NCBI GenBank assembly: GCA_030614585.1
Contig: JAUWTT010000314.1
Span: 1 to 5,503 of the forward strand
Direction of reading: 5' to 3'
Length of the DNA: 5,503 bases
From: Acidobacteriota bacterium
GTDB taxonomy: Bacteria > Acidobacteriota > UBA6911 > RPQK01 > JAPXNP01
The notes under the pieces were generated by a model. That model worked only from the letters and a program-made list of their open reading frames with translations. It searched no databases and was not told where the DNA came from. Shown in pieces: positions 1-5,489 of the stretch (position 1 is the first letter of the stretch; every line of letters starts with the position of its first letter). Made by a program: the position numbers and the translations under genes.

Positions 1-928
1 GCCGTAATCCCTCATAAGAGAAAAACCAGAAAGTCTTGTCCCGCCCATCGTAGAGCTTACCCAGGTATAAGGGGCCCCCAGCCGAAGCGCCAAACTCGTC
101 GCGGTCGAGTTTGGCAGCCTCATCTCCATCCTGCCGTCTCCGGGTCACAAGCCCGTGATCGTTTCTTCGGTCAGTCCAGAATGCACTGCCATGGAGCTCG
201 TTTGTCCCACTGCGGGTTGACAGAGTGACCGTAGCCGGACGTGAGTACCGGGCATCCGAGCCGACCGTCTCGATGCGGAATTCCTGAACCGTGTCGAGGC
301 CAGGTTGAACGCGGGCCATTCCACCACCGAACCGGTCAACCAGTGAGATGCCATCCATGGTGATCTCCAGAGATCCGACCTTCTGGCCCACGACACGCGC
401 ATTTCCACCGCCTTCAACGCCGGGTGTCAAATCAAACAGGTTAGTGATCGCTCGGCCGTTTATTGGCAGCTGTTGAATTCGCCCGAAATCCTTAACGTCG
501 GCAATCTCCATTCGGTCAGTTGTAATCTCCTGCACTGCAGTACTGCTAACCTCAACTTCTGTGGTGACGGTGCCTACTTCGAGGGTCACATTGATTGTTG
601 CAGTTGCTCCGGTCTGCAGTTCAATCTCTGTGATCCAGGTTGCAAAACCAGCCATCATCGCAGAAATCTTGTAGGTTCCCCGCGGAACGGCCCCGAAGTA
701 GTACCTGCCCACGTCAGAAGTAACCGAGTTCTTCGTAAGGTTCGATTCGAGATTTGTCAGTGTGACATCTGCGCCGGGGATGACTCCCCCGCCCTGATCT
801 GTCACCACGCCCATAATCTGACCTCTTCCCGTCTGGGCAGCACATGGAGATGAAGCCAGACAGAAAATAAGGGCAAATGCAACCAGGTATAGGCCCTTCC
901 CAAGTAGACCCCTTAAAGGACTGCGCAT
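1..928 (-). CDS. Oar-like TonB-dependent receptor with N-terminal carboxypeptidase-regulatory-like domain (partial, N-terminal 309 codons)
   Basis: This is the start of an outer-membrane TonB-dependent receptor; the frame is open to the window edge, so the C-terminal part is missing. Translating the complement from the ATG at 928 gives a signal peptide (hydrophobic core about residues 13-26, likely cleavage after CAA near residue 31). Next comes a carboxypeptidase-regulatory-like beta-sandwich (about 36-118, with GVVTDQGGGVIPGADVTLTN and the typical GRYYFGAVPRGTYKI and AGFAT segments). A plug domain follows (about 125-240, with LPINGRAITNLFDLTPGV, MDGISLVDRFGGG and VQEFRIET), then the first barrel strands (STRSGTNELHGSAFW, EFGASAGGPLY, DKTFWFFSYEGLR). 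This order is typical of the large Oar-type receptors, usually about 1000 residues or more, that are expanded in Acidobacteriota. The start is supported by GGGAGG five bases upstream. The gene lies 253 bp downstream of the propeller gene on the same strand and probably has its own promoter. The ligand cannot be read from the sequence. Confidence 0.93.
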   Translation of the reverse strand, partial: MRSPLRGLLGKGLYLVAFALIFCLASSPCAAQTGRGQIMGVVTDQGGGVIPGADVTLTNLESNLTKNSVTSDVGRYYFGAVPRGTYKISAMMAGFATWITEIELQTGATATINVTLEVGTVTTEVEVSSTAVQEITTDRMEIADVKDFGRIQQLPINGRAITNLFDLTPGVEGGGNARVVGQKVGSLEITMDGISLVDRFGGGMARVQPGLDTVQEFRIETVGSDARYSRPATVTLSTRSGTNELHGSAFWTDRRNDHGLVTRRRQDGDEAAKLDRDEFGASAGGPLYLGKLYDGRDKTFWFFSYEGLR

Positions 929-933
929 CGTTT

Positions 934-939
934 CCTCCC
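934..939 (-). promoter_or_regulatory. Ribosome binding site of the TonB-dependent receptor gene
   Basis: On the minus strand GGGAGG lies five bases before the ATG at 928, a strong Shine-Dalgarno match at good spacing. It fixes the start of the receptor. Confidence 0.8.
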
Positions 940-984
940 AGTTCTGAACTGCATTATTGGTCTTAAAGAACAAAATCCAATTGC

Positions 985-1014
985 ACTATATTTTCTAAAT
1001 TGGGCCATGCACAA
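985..1014 (-). promoter_or_regulatory. Candidate sigma70-type promoter proximal to the receptor gene
   Basis: Minus strand: TATAGT (990-985, five of six to TATAAT) lies 18 bases after TTGTGC (1014-1009, only three of six to TTGACA). The surroundings are AT-rich. It would give a leader of about 50 nt before the receptor ATG. The weak -35 makes this a possibility, not a firm call. Confidence 0.3.
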
Positions 1015-1050
1015 TTAAACGGTTCTGTAGCCCCGATCCATGATCTCCTC

Positions 1051-1069
1051 ATTGTATACTATATACAAT
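1051..1069. promoter_or_regulatory. Perfect 19-bp palindrome, probable repressor operator
   Basis: ATTGTATA (1051-1058), a three-base spacer CTA, then TATACAAT (1062-1069) form a perfect inverted repeat with 8-bp arms. It lies 123 bp upstream of the receptor start and overlaps a candidate -10. The size and symmetry suit a dimeric helix-turn-helix regulator, and TTGTATA/TATACAA arms recall some GntR-family operators, but the family cannot be assigned. It is not followed by a T-run and is poor as an RNA hairpin, so a DNA site is more likely than a terminator. The surrounding AT-richness somewhat raises the chance of coincidence. Confidence 0.5.
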
Positions 1070-1081
1070 ACATTTAAACAA
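1053..1081 (-). promoter_or_regulatory. Candidate distal promoter of the receptor gene, with its -10 inside a palindrome
   Basis: Minus strand: TTGTTT (1081-1076) and TATACA (1058-1053) are separated by exactly 17 bases, each matching the sigma70 consensus at four of six positions. The -10 lies in the right half of the 19-bp palindrome at 1051-1069, so a protein bound there would block polymerase. Transcription would begin near 1046 and leave a leader of about 118 nt. This is inferred from pattern only. Confidence 0.35.
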
Positions 1082-1181
1082 GTTTTTTTGAGGAAATATT
1101 CATGCGGGAGTCTGTTTAAGGTAAACCCTTGATTCTTGGTGATCCTGGTGGCGGTGAGTGTCTGAATTGTCCCGGGTAGTT

Positions 1182-2927
1182 TCATTCATCCGGTTCATCG
1201 ACATCCAGGAACTGGTTGGCCTTCACATCGGAGATCAGCTGCTTTCGTCCGGAAGGCCACAGGATCTCCACTTGCTCAATGGAGTCAGCCGCTCCTATTC
1301 CAAACTGGAGACGCACGTCACTGGCAGAAACGTAACTGGAGCCGGTGCTGACCCAGCGATACTGGGTTTTGCCGGAAGCTGTTATTTTCACTCGTGCACC
1401 GATTCCGAGTCGATTGCTCTTGGAGCCTTTCAGAGACAGCGAAATCCAGTTTTGTTCATTTCCTCCTCGGTTCTCCAGAACCAGAGGAGATTTATTGAGT
1501 TGCGAAATTACGACATCCTGATCCCCGTCATTATCAAGGTCACCGGCGGCCAGTCCCCTTGAAGGCCTGAGGGGTTGGAAGACCTCGCCGCTCTTCTTCG
1601 ACACATCTTCGAATTTTCCGTTTCGAAGGTTTCGAAAGAGCAGCAGGGGTTGCAGGTATTCAATATGGCTGTAAAACATATTGACATTGGGCCCCATGAC
1701 GTGGCTGTTGGCTGTGAAGATGTCTTTCCAACCGTCATTGTCATAATCGAAGAAACGCACACCCCAGCCTGCGTATAGAAGCGTGTCCTTGATTCCACCT
1801 GCGGTCAGCCGCACGTCAGTAAACGCTCCATCCTGCGTGTTCCGGTAAATCACATAGACTTCGTCGGAGAGGTTAGTCACAAACAGGTCGGGATAGCCAT
1901 CATTATCGTAGTCTTGGAAGTCACAGCCCATTCCGGCAAAAGTCTCAGCATCGGCGGTAACCGCTACTCCAGCGAAGAGGCCTACTTCCATAAATGTGCC
2001 GTCCCCATTGTTCTCAAACAAGAAACAGGGGACTTGATCATTCGCAACGAAAATGTCGATCCATCCATCCAGGTTATAGTCAGAAGAGGCGACTCCAAGC
2101 CCTTTTCCAGCCGTGAGTGCTACTCCGGCATCGACCGATACATCAGTAAATGTCCCGTCCCCATTGTTGTGATAGAGGAGATCCGGGACGCCTTGGAATT
2201 CTCTTGGGTGGCAGTAGGATCGAATCTCTTTGGTGCCGCAGTAGGGGTTGTTCTCAAAACTCCAACTCACATAACGGACGGCATAGATGTCGAGTAAACC
2301 GTCCCGGTCGTAATCCAGGAATTGGGAACTGACTGACCAGTCACCGCCGGCAACCCCGGCTGCATCGGTGACATCCTCGAATTTGCCCTTACCATTGTTG
2401 CGATAAAGTGTGTTTCGGCCCATTGCCGTCACGTAAAGGTCGATATCACCGTCATTGTCGTAATCTCCGGTGGCGGCACCCATTCCAAAACCCCGGCCTT
2501 TCAGTCCCGCCGACTCAGTCACGTCTGTGAATTTCAGCCCCCCTTCATTATGGTAAAGGCGGTTGGCATTGGGCCCCTCCTTCAACTGGAGGGTATTCTC
2601 CAGAGTTGTGCCTTCTTTCAAAAGAGCTCCGGTCACAAGGAAGATATCCAGCAACCCATCTCCATCGAAATCGAATACCGCCACACCTCCACCCAGTGTT
2701 TCCAGCATGTAGAAGAACTCAGTGAAGTAGGAATTCTGCACAAAATCAATGCCCGAAGATTCCCGGACATCCTCGAAAACGACTTCAGCCTGGCCCGCGG
2801 CTGAAGCAGGGAATGAGGTTAAAAATACCAGCAACGTCACGGGAGCCAGAAAGAAAGTTTTCAGGATCCAGTTCTTAGTCGGTTCATTCAAATGATCGAG
2901 TAACTGAAGTCTCCGTCTAATCATCAT
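1182..2927 (-). CDS. Exported CRTAC1-family protein: seven-repeat FG-GAP/VCBS beta-propeller with C-terminal ASPIC/UnbV domain
   Basis: This complete 581-residue protein is probably periplasmic or surface-exposed. The N-terminus has a basic region, a hydrophobic core (about 25-38) and a likely signal peptidase I site at ASAA-GQ (about 44). Seven calcium-loop motifs of the form DxDxDGxxD start at residues 86, 155, 205, 283 (variant DYNLDGWID), 339, 394 and 463, mostly followed by LY(R/H)NNGxGxFxDV strands. Seven repeats suggest a complete seven-bladed integrin-alpha-like propeller. Cysteines 230 and 239, in a CGT...YCHP...F...PDLLYHN segment, fit a conserved insert of the CRTAC1 family. Residues about 493-577 (NWISLSLKGSKSNRLGIGAR, FGIGAA, VEILWPSGRKQ) are a clear ASPIC/UnbV domain. 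Such proteins are presumed binding or scaffold proteins; no catalytic site is seen. Two adjacent ATG codons (2927, 2924) are possible starts. Neither has a clear Shine-Dalgarno, and no upstream ATG exists before an in-frame stop. It is divergent from the sulfatase-like gene. No strong terminator follows it. Confidence 0.93.
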   Translation of the reverse strand: MMIRRRLQLLDHLNEPTKNWILKTFFLAPVTLLVFLTSFPASAAGQAEVVFEDVRESSGIDFVQNSYFTEFFYMLETLGGGVAVFDFDGDGLLDIFLVTGALLKEGTTLENTLQLKEGPNANRLYHNEGGLKFTDVTESAGLKGRGFGMGAATGDYDNDGDIDLYVTAMGRNTLYRNNGKGKFEDVTDAAGVAGGDWSVSSQFLDYDRDGLLDIYAVRYVSWSFENNPYCGTKEIRSYCHPREFQGVPDLLYHNNGDGTFTDVSVDAGVALTAGKGLGVASSDYNLDGWIDIFVANDQVPCFLFENNGDGTFMEVGLFAGVAVTADAETFAGMGCDFQDYDNDGYPDLFVTNLSDEVYVIYRNTQDGAFTDVRLTAGGIKDTLLYAGWGVRFFDYDNDGWKDIFTANSHVMGPNVNMFYSHIEYLQPLLLFRNLRNGKFEDVSKKSGEVFQPLRPSRGLAAGDLDNDGDQDVVISQLNKSPLVLENRGGNEQNWISLSLKGSKSNRLGIGARVKITASGKTQYRWVSTGSSYVSASDVRLQFGIGAADSIEQVEILWPSGRKQLISDVKANQFLDVDEPDE

Positions 2928-3030
2928 TCTGGCCCAGACACAGCCGATTTTCTTGCCGGGTCGGCATTTTCATGCGAGATGGTAACATAGCATTTCGAAG
3001 TCTGAATTAGAGAGATCAAGGGCAGTCATT

Positions 3031-3055
3031 AACAGTCAAGATTCGTGTGACTGTT
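3031..3055. promoter_or_regulatory. Inverted repeat, candidate operator in the divergent promoter region
   Basis: AACAGTCA (3031-3038), nine bases, then its exact complement TGACTGTT (3048-3055). A further direct copy of CAGTCA sits at 3023-3028, one helical turn from the left arm, so there are three half-site-like hexamers on one DNA face. Placement between divergent genes favours a transcription factor site. No regulator gene is in the window to test this. Confidence 0.35.
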
Positions 3056-3091
3056 TGCAAAACAGGGTTAGTCCCGGGCTGACACTGTGAC

Positions 3092-3096
3092 AGGAG
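3092..3096 (+). promoter_or_regulatory. Shine-Dalgarno that selects a TTG start for the sulfatase-like gene
   Basis: AGGAG at 3092-3096 is eight bases before TTG at 3105. It is too close to serve the GTG at 3087 (inside the frame, after that codon) and 26 bases from the ATG at 3123. It is the only good ribosome binding site near the start. Confidence 0.5.
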
Positions 3097-3104
3097 TATC
3101 TATC

Positions 3105-5219
3105 TTGTGGGAATCCCGAAGCATGAATTTCAAGGCCCGGGAATCAGCTGCCGGGCCCGAGAAGAGACATTCTGAACCGATCCTCGCCTGGATCCTCTTG
3201 GCAGTGTTTCTTTTGTGGCCCGGGAATTGTGTTGCCGGTCCCGTGACGCCTACTTCATCAGACCGTCCCGCTCAGCATTACAACCTGGTCCTGGTAACGA
3301 TAGACACTCTAAGGGCCGATCATGTGGGTGCTTATGGATACACCAAAGTAGACACTCCCAATCTGGACGGACTCGCAAAGTCAGGAGTCTTGTTCGAAAA
3401 TGCGGTGTCACAGGTACCTCTTACTCCGCCATCTCACGCCAGCATGTTCACCGGTACCTATCCCACCGTGCACAAGGTGCGCGATACGGGAGGGTTCATC
3501 CTTGCGGACGCCCATCTCACCCTGGCCGAATTCCTCGAGGAACAGGGTTGGAATACGGCCGCATTTATCGGTTCCATGGTTCTGGGACGGATGTTCGGAC
3601 TGGATCAGGGCTTCAAGACCTACGACGATAGGATTCATGCTACCGGAAAAGGCGAGGGCTCTTTTGACTTTCCCTACCGAAGAGCTGAGGAAGTGATTGA
3701 CAATGCCTTAAACTGGTTAGGAAATCAGAAAAGCGACGACAAGATCTTCCTCTGGGTTCACCTTTTCGATCCTCACAGGCCTTACGATCCTCCTCCTGAT
3801 TTCAGGCGCCAGTATGAAAGTGCCTATGATGGTGAGATCTCTTATGCCGATAAGGAGTTGGGAAGGCTGTTTGCGGAAGTTAAGCGAAAGTTCTCCAATC
3901 AAAATACTCTTTCCGTGGTCCTTTCCGACCATGGTGAAGCACTTTCCGATCATGGAGAATACACTCACGGTGTGTTCCTCTATGAATCAACGATTCGTAT
4001 TCCCTGGATAATGGCTGGACCGGGTATCCCGGCAGGGGTACGATTCAACCAACAGGCCAGAACGATTGATTTGATGCCGACCCTTCTGGCCTTAATGGGA
4101 TTCGAAATTCCCGACCAATGTCAGGGAGTTTCTTTGGTTCCCGCTTTCAGGAATCCGAGGACTCCAACCGGCTCTACCTACAGCTATACGGAAACGCTCT
4201 TTCCTAAAATCAACATGGGTTGGGCTGAATTGCGAGCTATGCGGACCAACCGTTGGAAGTATGTACGTGCCCCGAAGCCCGAACTATACGACCTGGAAAA
4301 AGATCCCCTCGAAAAAGACAATGTCATCAAACGTTTTCCGGCTGTTGCCCGTAGATTGGACAATCAGATCCAAGAGGTTATTTCCACTGGGTCGGGAGAA
4401 GAAGAATTCGAGGTTGTTCATACAACAGCACTTGATCAGGAAACGATAGAAGAGCTGAAAGCGTTGGGCTACGTGTCGTTGGGAACGCCACGTACCCTGG
4501 AACTCACCGGGGAGGGAATTGATCCCAAAGACCGTCTGCGCATACTTCAACTTCTTGAAGAGGCAACAACCGGCGAGAGGGACGTTCCTCAAAGCCGCCG
4601 CTTACAGGCGCTAGAGCAGGCCAAGCAGGAGGATCCTTCAAACACGACTGTTTACTATCGCCTGGGAGAAGCCTACGAACACCTGGGCCGGGACGAAGAT
4701 GCCCTGAAGCTTTACGAGGAAGCCATCGATAGAGGCCTACCCGCTGCAAACAAGATCTATATTCGAATGGCTGCCATTTACGGTCGGAAGAATGAATTGG
4801 ACGAGAGTATTCGGGCCTTTGAAAAGGCTATCGAGATCGATTCAACTGATACAGAAACCCAGAATCGCCTGGCCCTCGTGTACCTTATGAAAAAGCAAAC
4901 GGACGATGCACGGCGTCTCCTACAGGGAGTTCTGGTTCTGGATGAAGAAAATGCCAAGGCTCACAACAGTCTTGGCTGGCTTGAGGCCCAACTGGGGAAT
5001 GTTCGTGAGGCAAAGATCCATTTTCAAATGGCCATTGATTTCGATCCTGAGTTTCTCGAAACCTATGTCAATCTGGGGATGCTCCTTAAACGTACACAGG
5101 AATACCACAAAGCGCGTCCGGTCTTTGAGGAGTTTTTGGGAAAGGCGGCAAATCAGGAAAAATACCGTGGGTCGGTGGAACGCGTCAAGGCGGAACTCAA
5201 CGGATTGCCGGAAAAGTGA
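3105..5219 (+). CDS. Exported sulfatase-like (alkaline phosphatase superfamily) hydrolase/transferase with C-terminal TPR domain and Thr active site
   Basis: Numbering is from TTG 3105 (704 residues). A hydrophobic export signal or anchor spans about 25-45. The sulfatase-fold domain starts at 60 (NLVLVTIDTLRADHVGAYGY, metal ligand Asp67). The nucleophile motif is PLTPPSHASMFTGTYP, with Thr107 where FGly-sulfatases have Cys/Ser and His111 in place of the usual Arg. HLFDPHRPYDPP (His219, His224), SDHGE (Asp275, His276) and THG (His288) supply the remaining expected active-site residues. RAMRTNRWKYVRAP and ELYDLEKDPLEKDN (about 376-407) are the usual sulfatase C-terminal segment. An ALGYV signature (453-457) leads to about five TPRs (514-684). 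Thr nucleophiles occur in the same superfamily in NPP phosphodiesterases, LtaS and EptA, so phosphoester hydrolysis or transfer is as likely as sulfate release. It probably acts in the periplasm, with the TPRs binding partners. The frame opens at GTG 3087; ATG 3123 is the other candidate start. TTG 3105 was chosen for its AGGAG. The stop codon lies in the first unit of a heptamer array. Confidence 0.92.
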   Translation: MWESRSMNFKARESAAGPEKRHSEPILAWILLAVFLLWPGNCVAGPVTPTSSDRPAQHYNLVLVTIDTLRADHVGAYGYTKVDTPNLDGLAKSGVLFENAVSQVPLTPPSHASMFTGTYPTVHKVRDTGGFILADAHLTLAEFLEEQGWNTAAFIGSMVLGRMFGLDQGFKTYDDRIHATGKGEGSFDFPYRRAEEVIDNALNWLGNQKSDDKIFLWVHLFDPHRPYDPPPDFRRQYESAYDGEISYADKELGRLFAEVKRKFSNQNTLSVVLSDHGEALSDHGEYTHGVFLYESTIRIPWIMAGPGIPAGVRFNQQARTIDLMPTLLALMGFEIPDQCQGVSLVPAFRNPRTPTGSTYSYTETLFPKINMGWAELRAMRTNRWKYVRAPKPELYDLEKDPLEKDNVIKRFPAVARRLDNQIQEVISTGSGEEEFEVVHTTALDQETIEELKALGYVSLGTPRTLELTGEGIDPKDRLRILQLLEEATTGERDVPQSRRLQALEQAKQEDPSNTTVYYRLGEAYEHLGRDEDALKLYEEAIDRGLPAANKIYIRMAAIYGRKNELDESIRAFEKAIEIDSTDTETQNRLALVYLMKKQTDDARRLLQGVLVLDEENAKAHNSLGWLEAQLGNVREAKIHFQMAIDFDPEFLETYVNLGMLLKRTQEYHKARPVFEEFLGKAANQEKYRGSVERVKAELNGLPEK

Positions 5220-5272
5220 CAAATGGCAAGTGTCAAATGTCAAGTGACAAATGACAAATGACAAGTGGCAAA
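5217..5272 (+). repeat. Heptanucleotide tandem array, eight units of TGNCAAR
   Basis: Eight contiguous 7-base units begin at 5217, 5224, 5231, 5238, 5245, 5252, 5259 and 5266: TGACAAA, TGGCAAG, TGTCAAA, TGTCAAG, TGACAAA, TGACAAA, TGACAAG, TGGCAAA. T1, G2, C4, A5 and A6 are invariant; position 3 is A, G or T and position 7 is always a purine. The first three bases are the stop codon of the sulfatase-like gene. Because 7 is not a multiple of 3, TGA units place stops in all three plus-strand frames, while the opposite strand stays open and would read as CHLSFVICHL-type peptide, a likely source of spurious gene calls. It resembles the short tandemly repeated heptamers known in cyanobacteria in form, not necessarily in origin. 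Confidence 0.95.
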
Positions 5273-5291
5273 CCAGATGCCGGACCTGTCG

Positions 5292-5316
5292 CGCCGTAGC
5301 TCGGAGAGCGAAGGCG
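5292..5316. repeat. REP-like imperfect hairpin downstream of the heptamer array
   Basis: CGCC (5292-5295), GTA, GCTC (5299-5302), loop GGA, GAGC (5306-5309), GAA, GGCG (5313-5316): eight paired positions with a symmetric 3x3 internal loop. The compact GC-rich form just after a gene is reminiscent of dispersed REP elements. There is no T-run, so it is not a canonical terminator. Confidence 0.5.
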
Positions 5317-5329
5317 GATACCAGATACC
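5302..5329 (+). repeat. Direct repeat copy A (partner at 5428-5455)
   Basis: CGGAGAGCGAAGG (5302-5314) recurs exactly at 5428-5440. Extending both by 15 bases keeps 9 matches, and five of the six differences are transitions, so the 28-base copies match at 22 positions. They flank the large inverted repeat at 5359-5422. Confidence 0.55.
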
Positions 5330-5358
5330 CTGGCCGCCCTCCCGGAAACTCTGTCGTT

Positions 5359-5422
5359 AGCTTGATCGTGAACTTTGTCGGAATCCCCAGTTGACGAATC
5401 GACAAGGGTTCACGACAAGGCT
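5359..5422. repeat. Large imperfect inverted repeat / stem-loop
   Basis: The left arm AGCTTG-A-TCGTGAAC-T-TTGTCG (5359-5380) pairs with the right arm CGACAA-GG-GTTCACGA-CAAG-G-CT (5400-5422), giving about 20 base pairs with single-base bulges at 5365 and 5420 and a T/GG irregularity near 5374. The loop is about 19 bases (5381-5399). The 8-base core TCGTGAAC/GTTCACGA is perfect. It could act as an RNA 3' structure for the sulfatase-like transcript or be part of a dispersed DNA element. No T-run follows. Confidence 0.7.
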
Positions 5423-5427
5423 TGCGA

Positions 5428-5455
5428 CGGAGAGCGAAGGAGGGTGCCGGACGCC
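5428..5455 (+). repeat. Direct repeat copy B (partner at 5302-5329)
   Basis: This second copy starts with the identical 13-mer CGGAGAGCGAAGG and then diverges mostly by A-to-G changes relative to copy A. Unlike copy A it lacks the left half of the GC-rich hairpin, so only one side of the element is shared. Confidence 0.55.
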
Positions 5456-5458
5456 ATG

Positions 5459-5489
5459 GGACGTCTTGAACCTGTACCGCCAAGACTCC
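5459..5489. repeat. Short bulged hairpin near the right edge
   Basis: GGA-C-GTCTTG (5459-5468) pairs with CAAGAC-TCC (5481-5489) around a 12-base loop, giving nine pairs with one bulged C. No T-run follows within the window. The last bases (5490-5503) show no start codon or gene. Confidence 0.35.

Larger units (their letters stand above)
2928..3104. promoter_or_regulatory. Divergent intergenic control region between the propeller and sulfatase-like genes
   Basis: About 177 bp separate the two divergent starts, so both promoters should lie here or nearby. No convincing -35/-10 pair was found on either strand. Visible structure: a small GCCG-GGT-CGGC hairpin (2956-2966) in the propeller leader; CAGTCA twice at 10-bp spacing (3023, 3033); the inverted repeat at 3031-3055; and an imperfect hairpin GTTAGTCCCGGGCTGAC (3067-3083, with G-U pairs) just before the sulfatase-like gene. 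Confidence 0.4.

Noticed and set aside
473..853. Plus-strand open frame of 126 codons
   Set aside because: It is antisense to the receptor's signal, carboxypeptidase-like and plug regions, which are unambiguous, and its peptide is Cys/His-rich with no domain.
832..860. Lipobox in the receptor signal peptide (LASSPC)
   Set aside because: The residues before Cys29 do not fit L-[AS]-[GA]-C, and a signal peptidase I site fits well.
1083..1089. Run of seven T on the plus strand as a terminator tail
   Set aside because: No plus-strand gene ends upstream, the nearest palindrome is 13 bases away and AT-rich, and the flanking genes are on the minus strand.
1158..1562. Plus-strand open frame of 134 codons
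   Set aside because: It is the complement of the ASPIC/UnbV-coding end of the propeller gene; no domain or ribosome binding site supports it.
2895..2927. Twin-arginine signal at the start of the propeller protein (MMIRRRLQLL)
   Set aside because: The arginines are not followed by a hydrophobic core within the usual distance, and a normal Sec signal with an ASAA site lies further on.
4504..4749. Minus-strand open frame of 81 codons within the TPR region
   Set aside because: It lies opposite the well-supported TPR coding sequence and is proline- and arginine-rich, as shadow frames often are.
5217..5272. CRISPR array
   Set aside because: Units are 7 bases with no spacers, so it is a simple tandem repeat.
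5359..5422. Inverted repeat as an intrinsic terminator
   Set aside because: The stem is long but has a 19-base loop and no downstream T-run on either strand, so it does not fit the canonical form.
4920..5483. Minus-strand open frame of 187 codons overlapping the 3' end of the sulfatase-like gene
   Set aside because: It is open because the heptamer array and repeats have no stops on that strand. It contains CHLSFVICHL-type peptide from the array and overlaps a clear TPR-coding region, with no recognisable domain.
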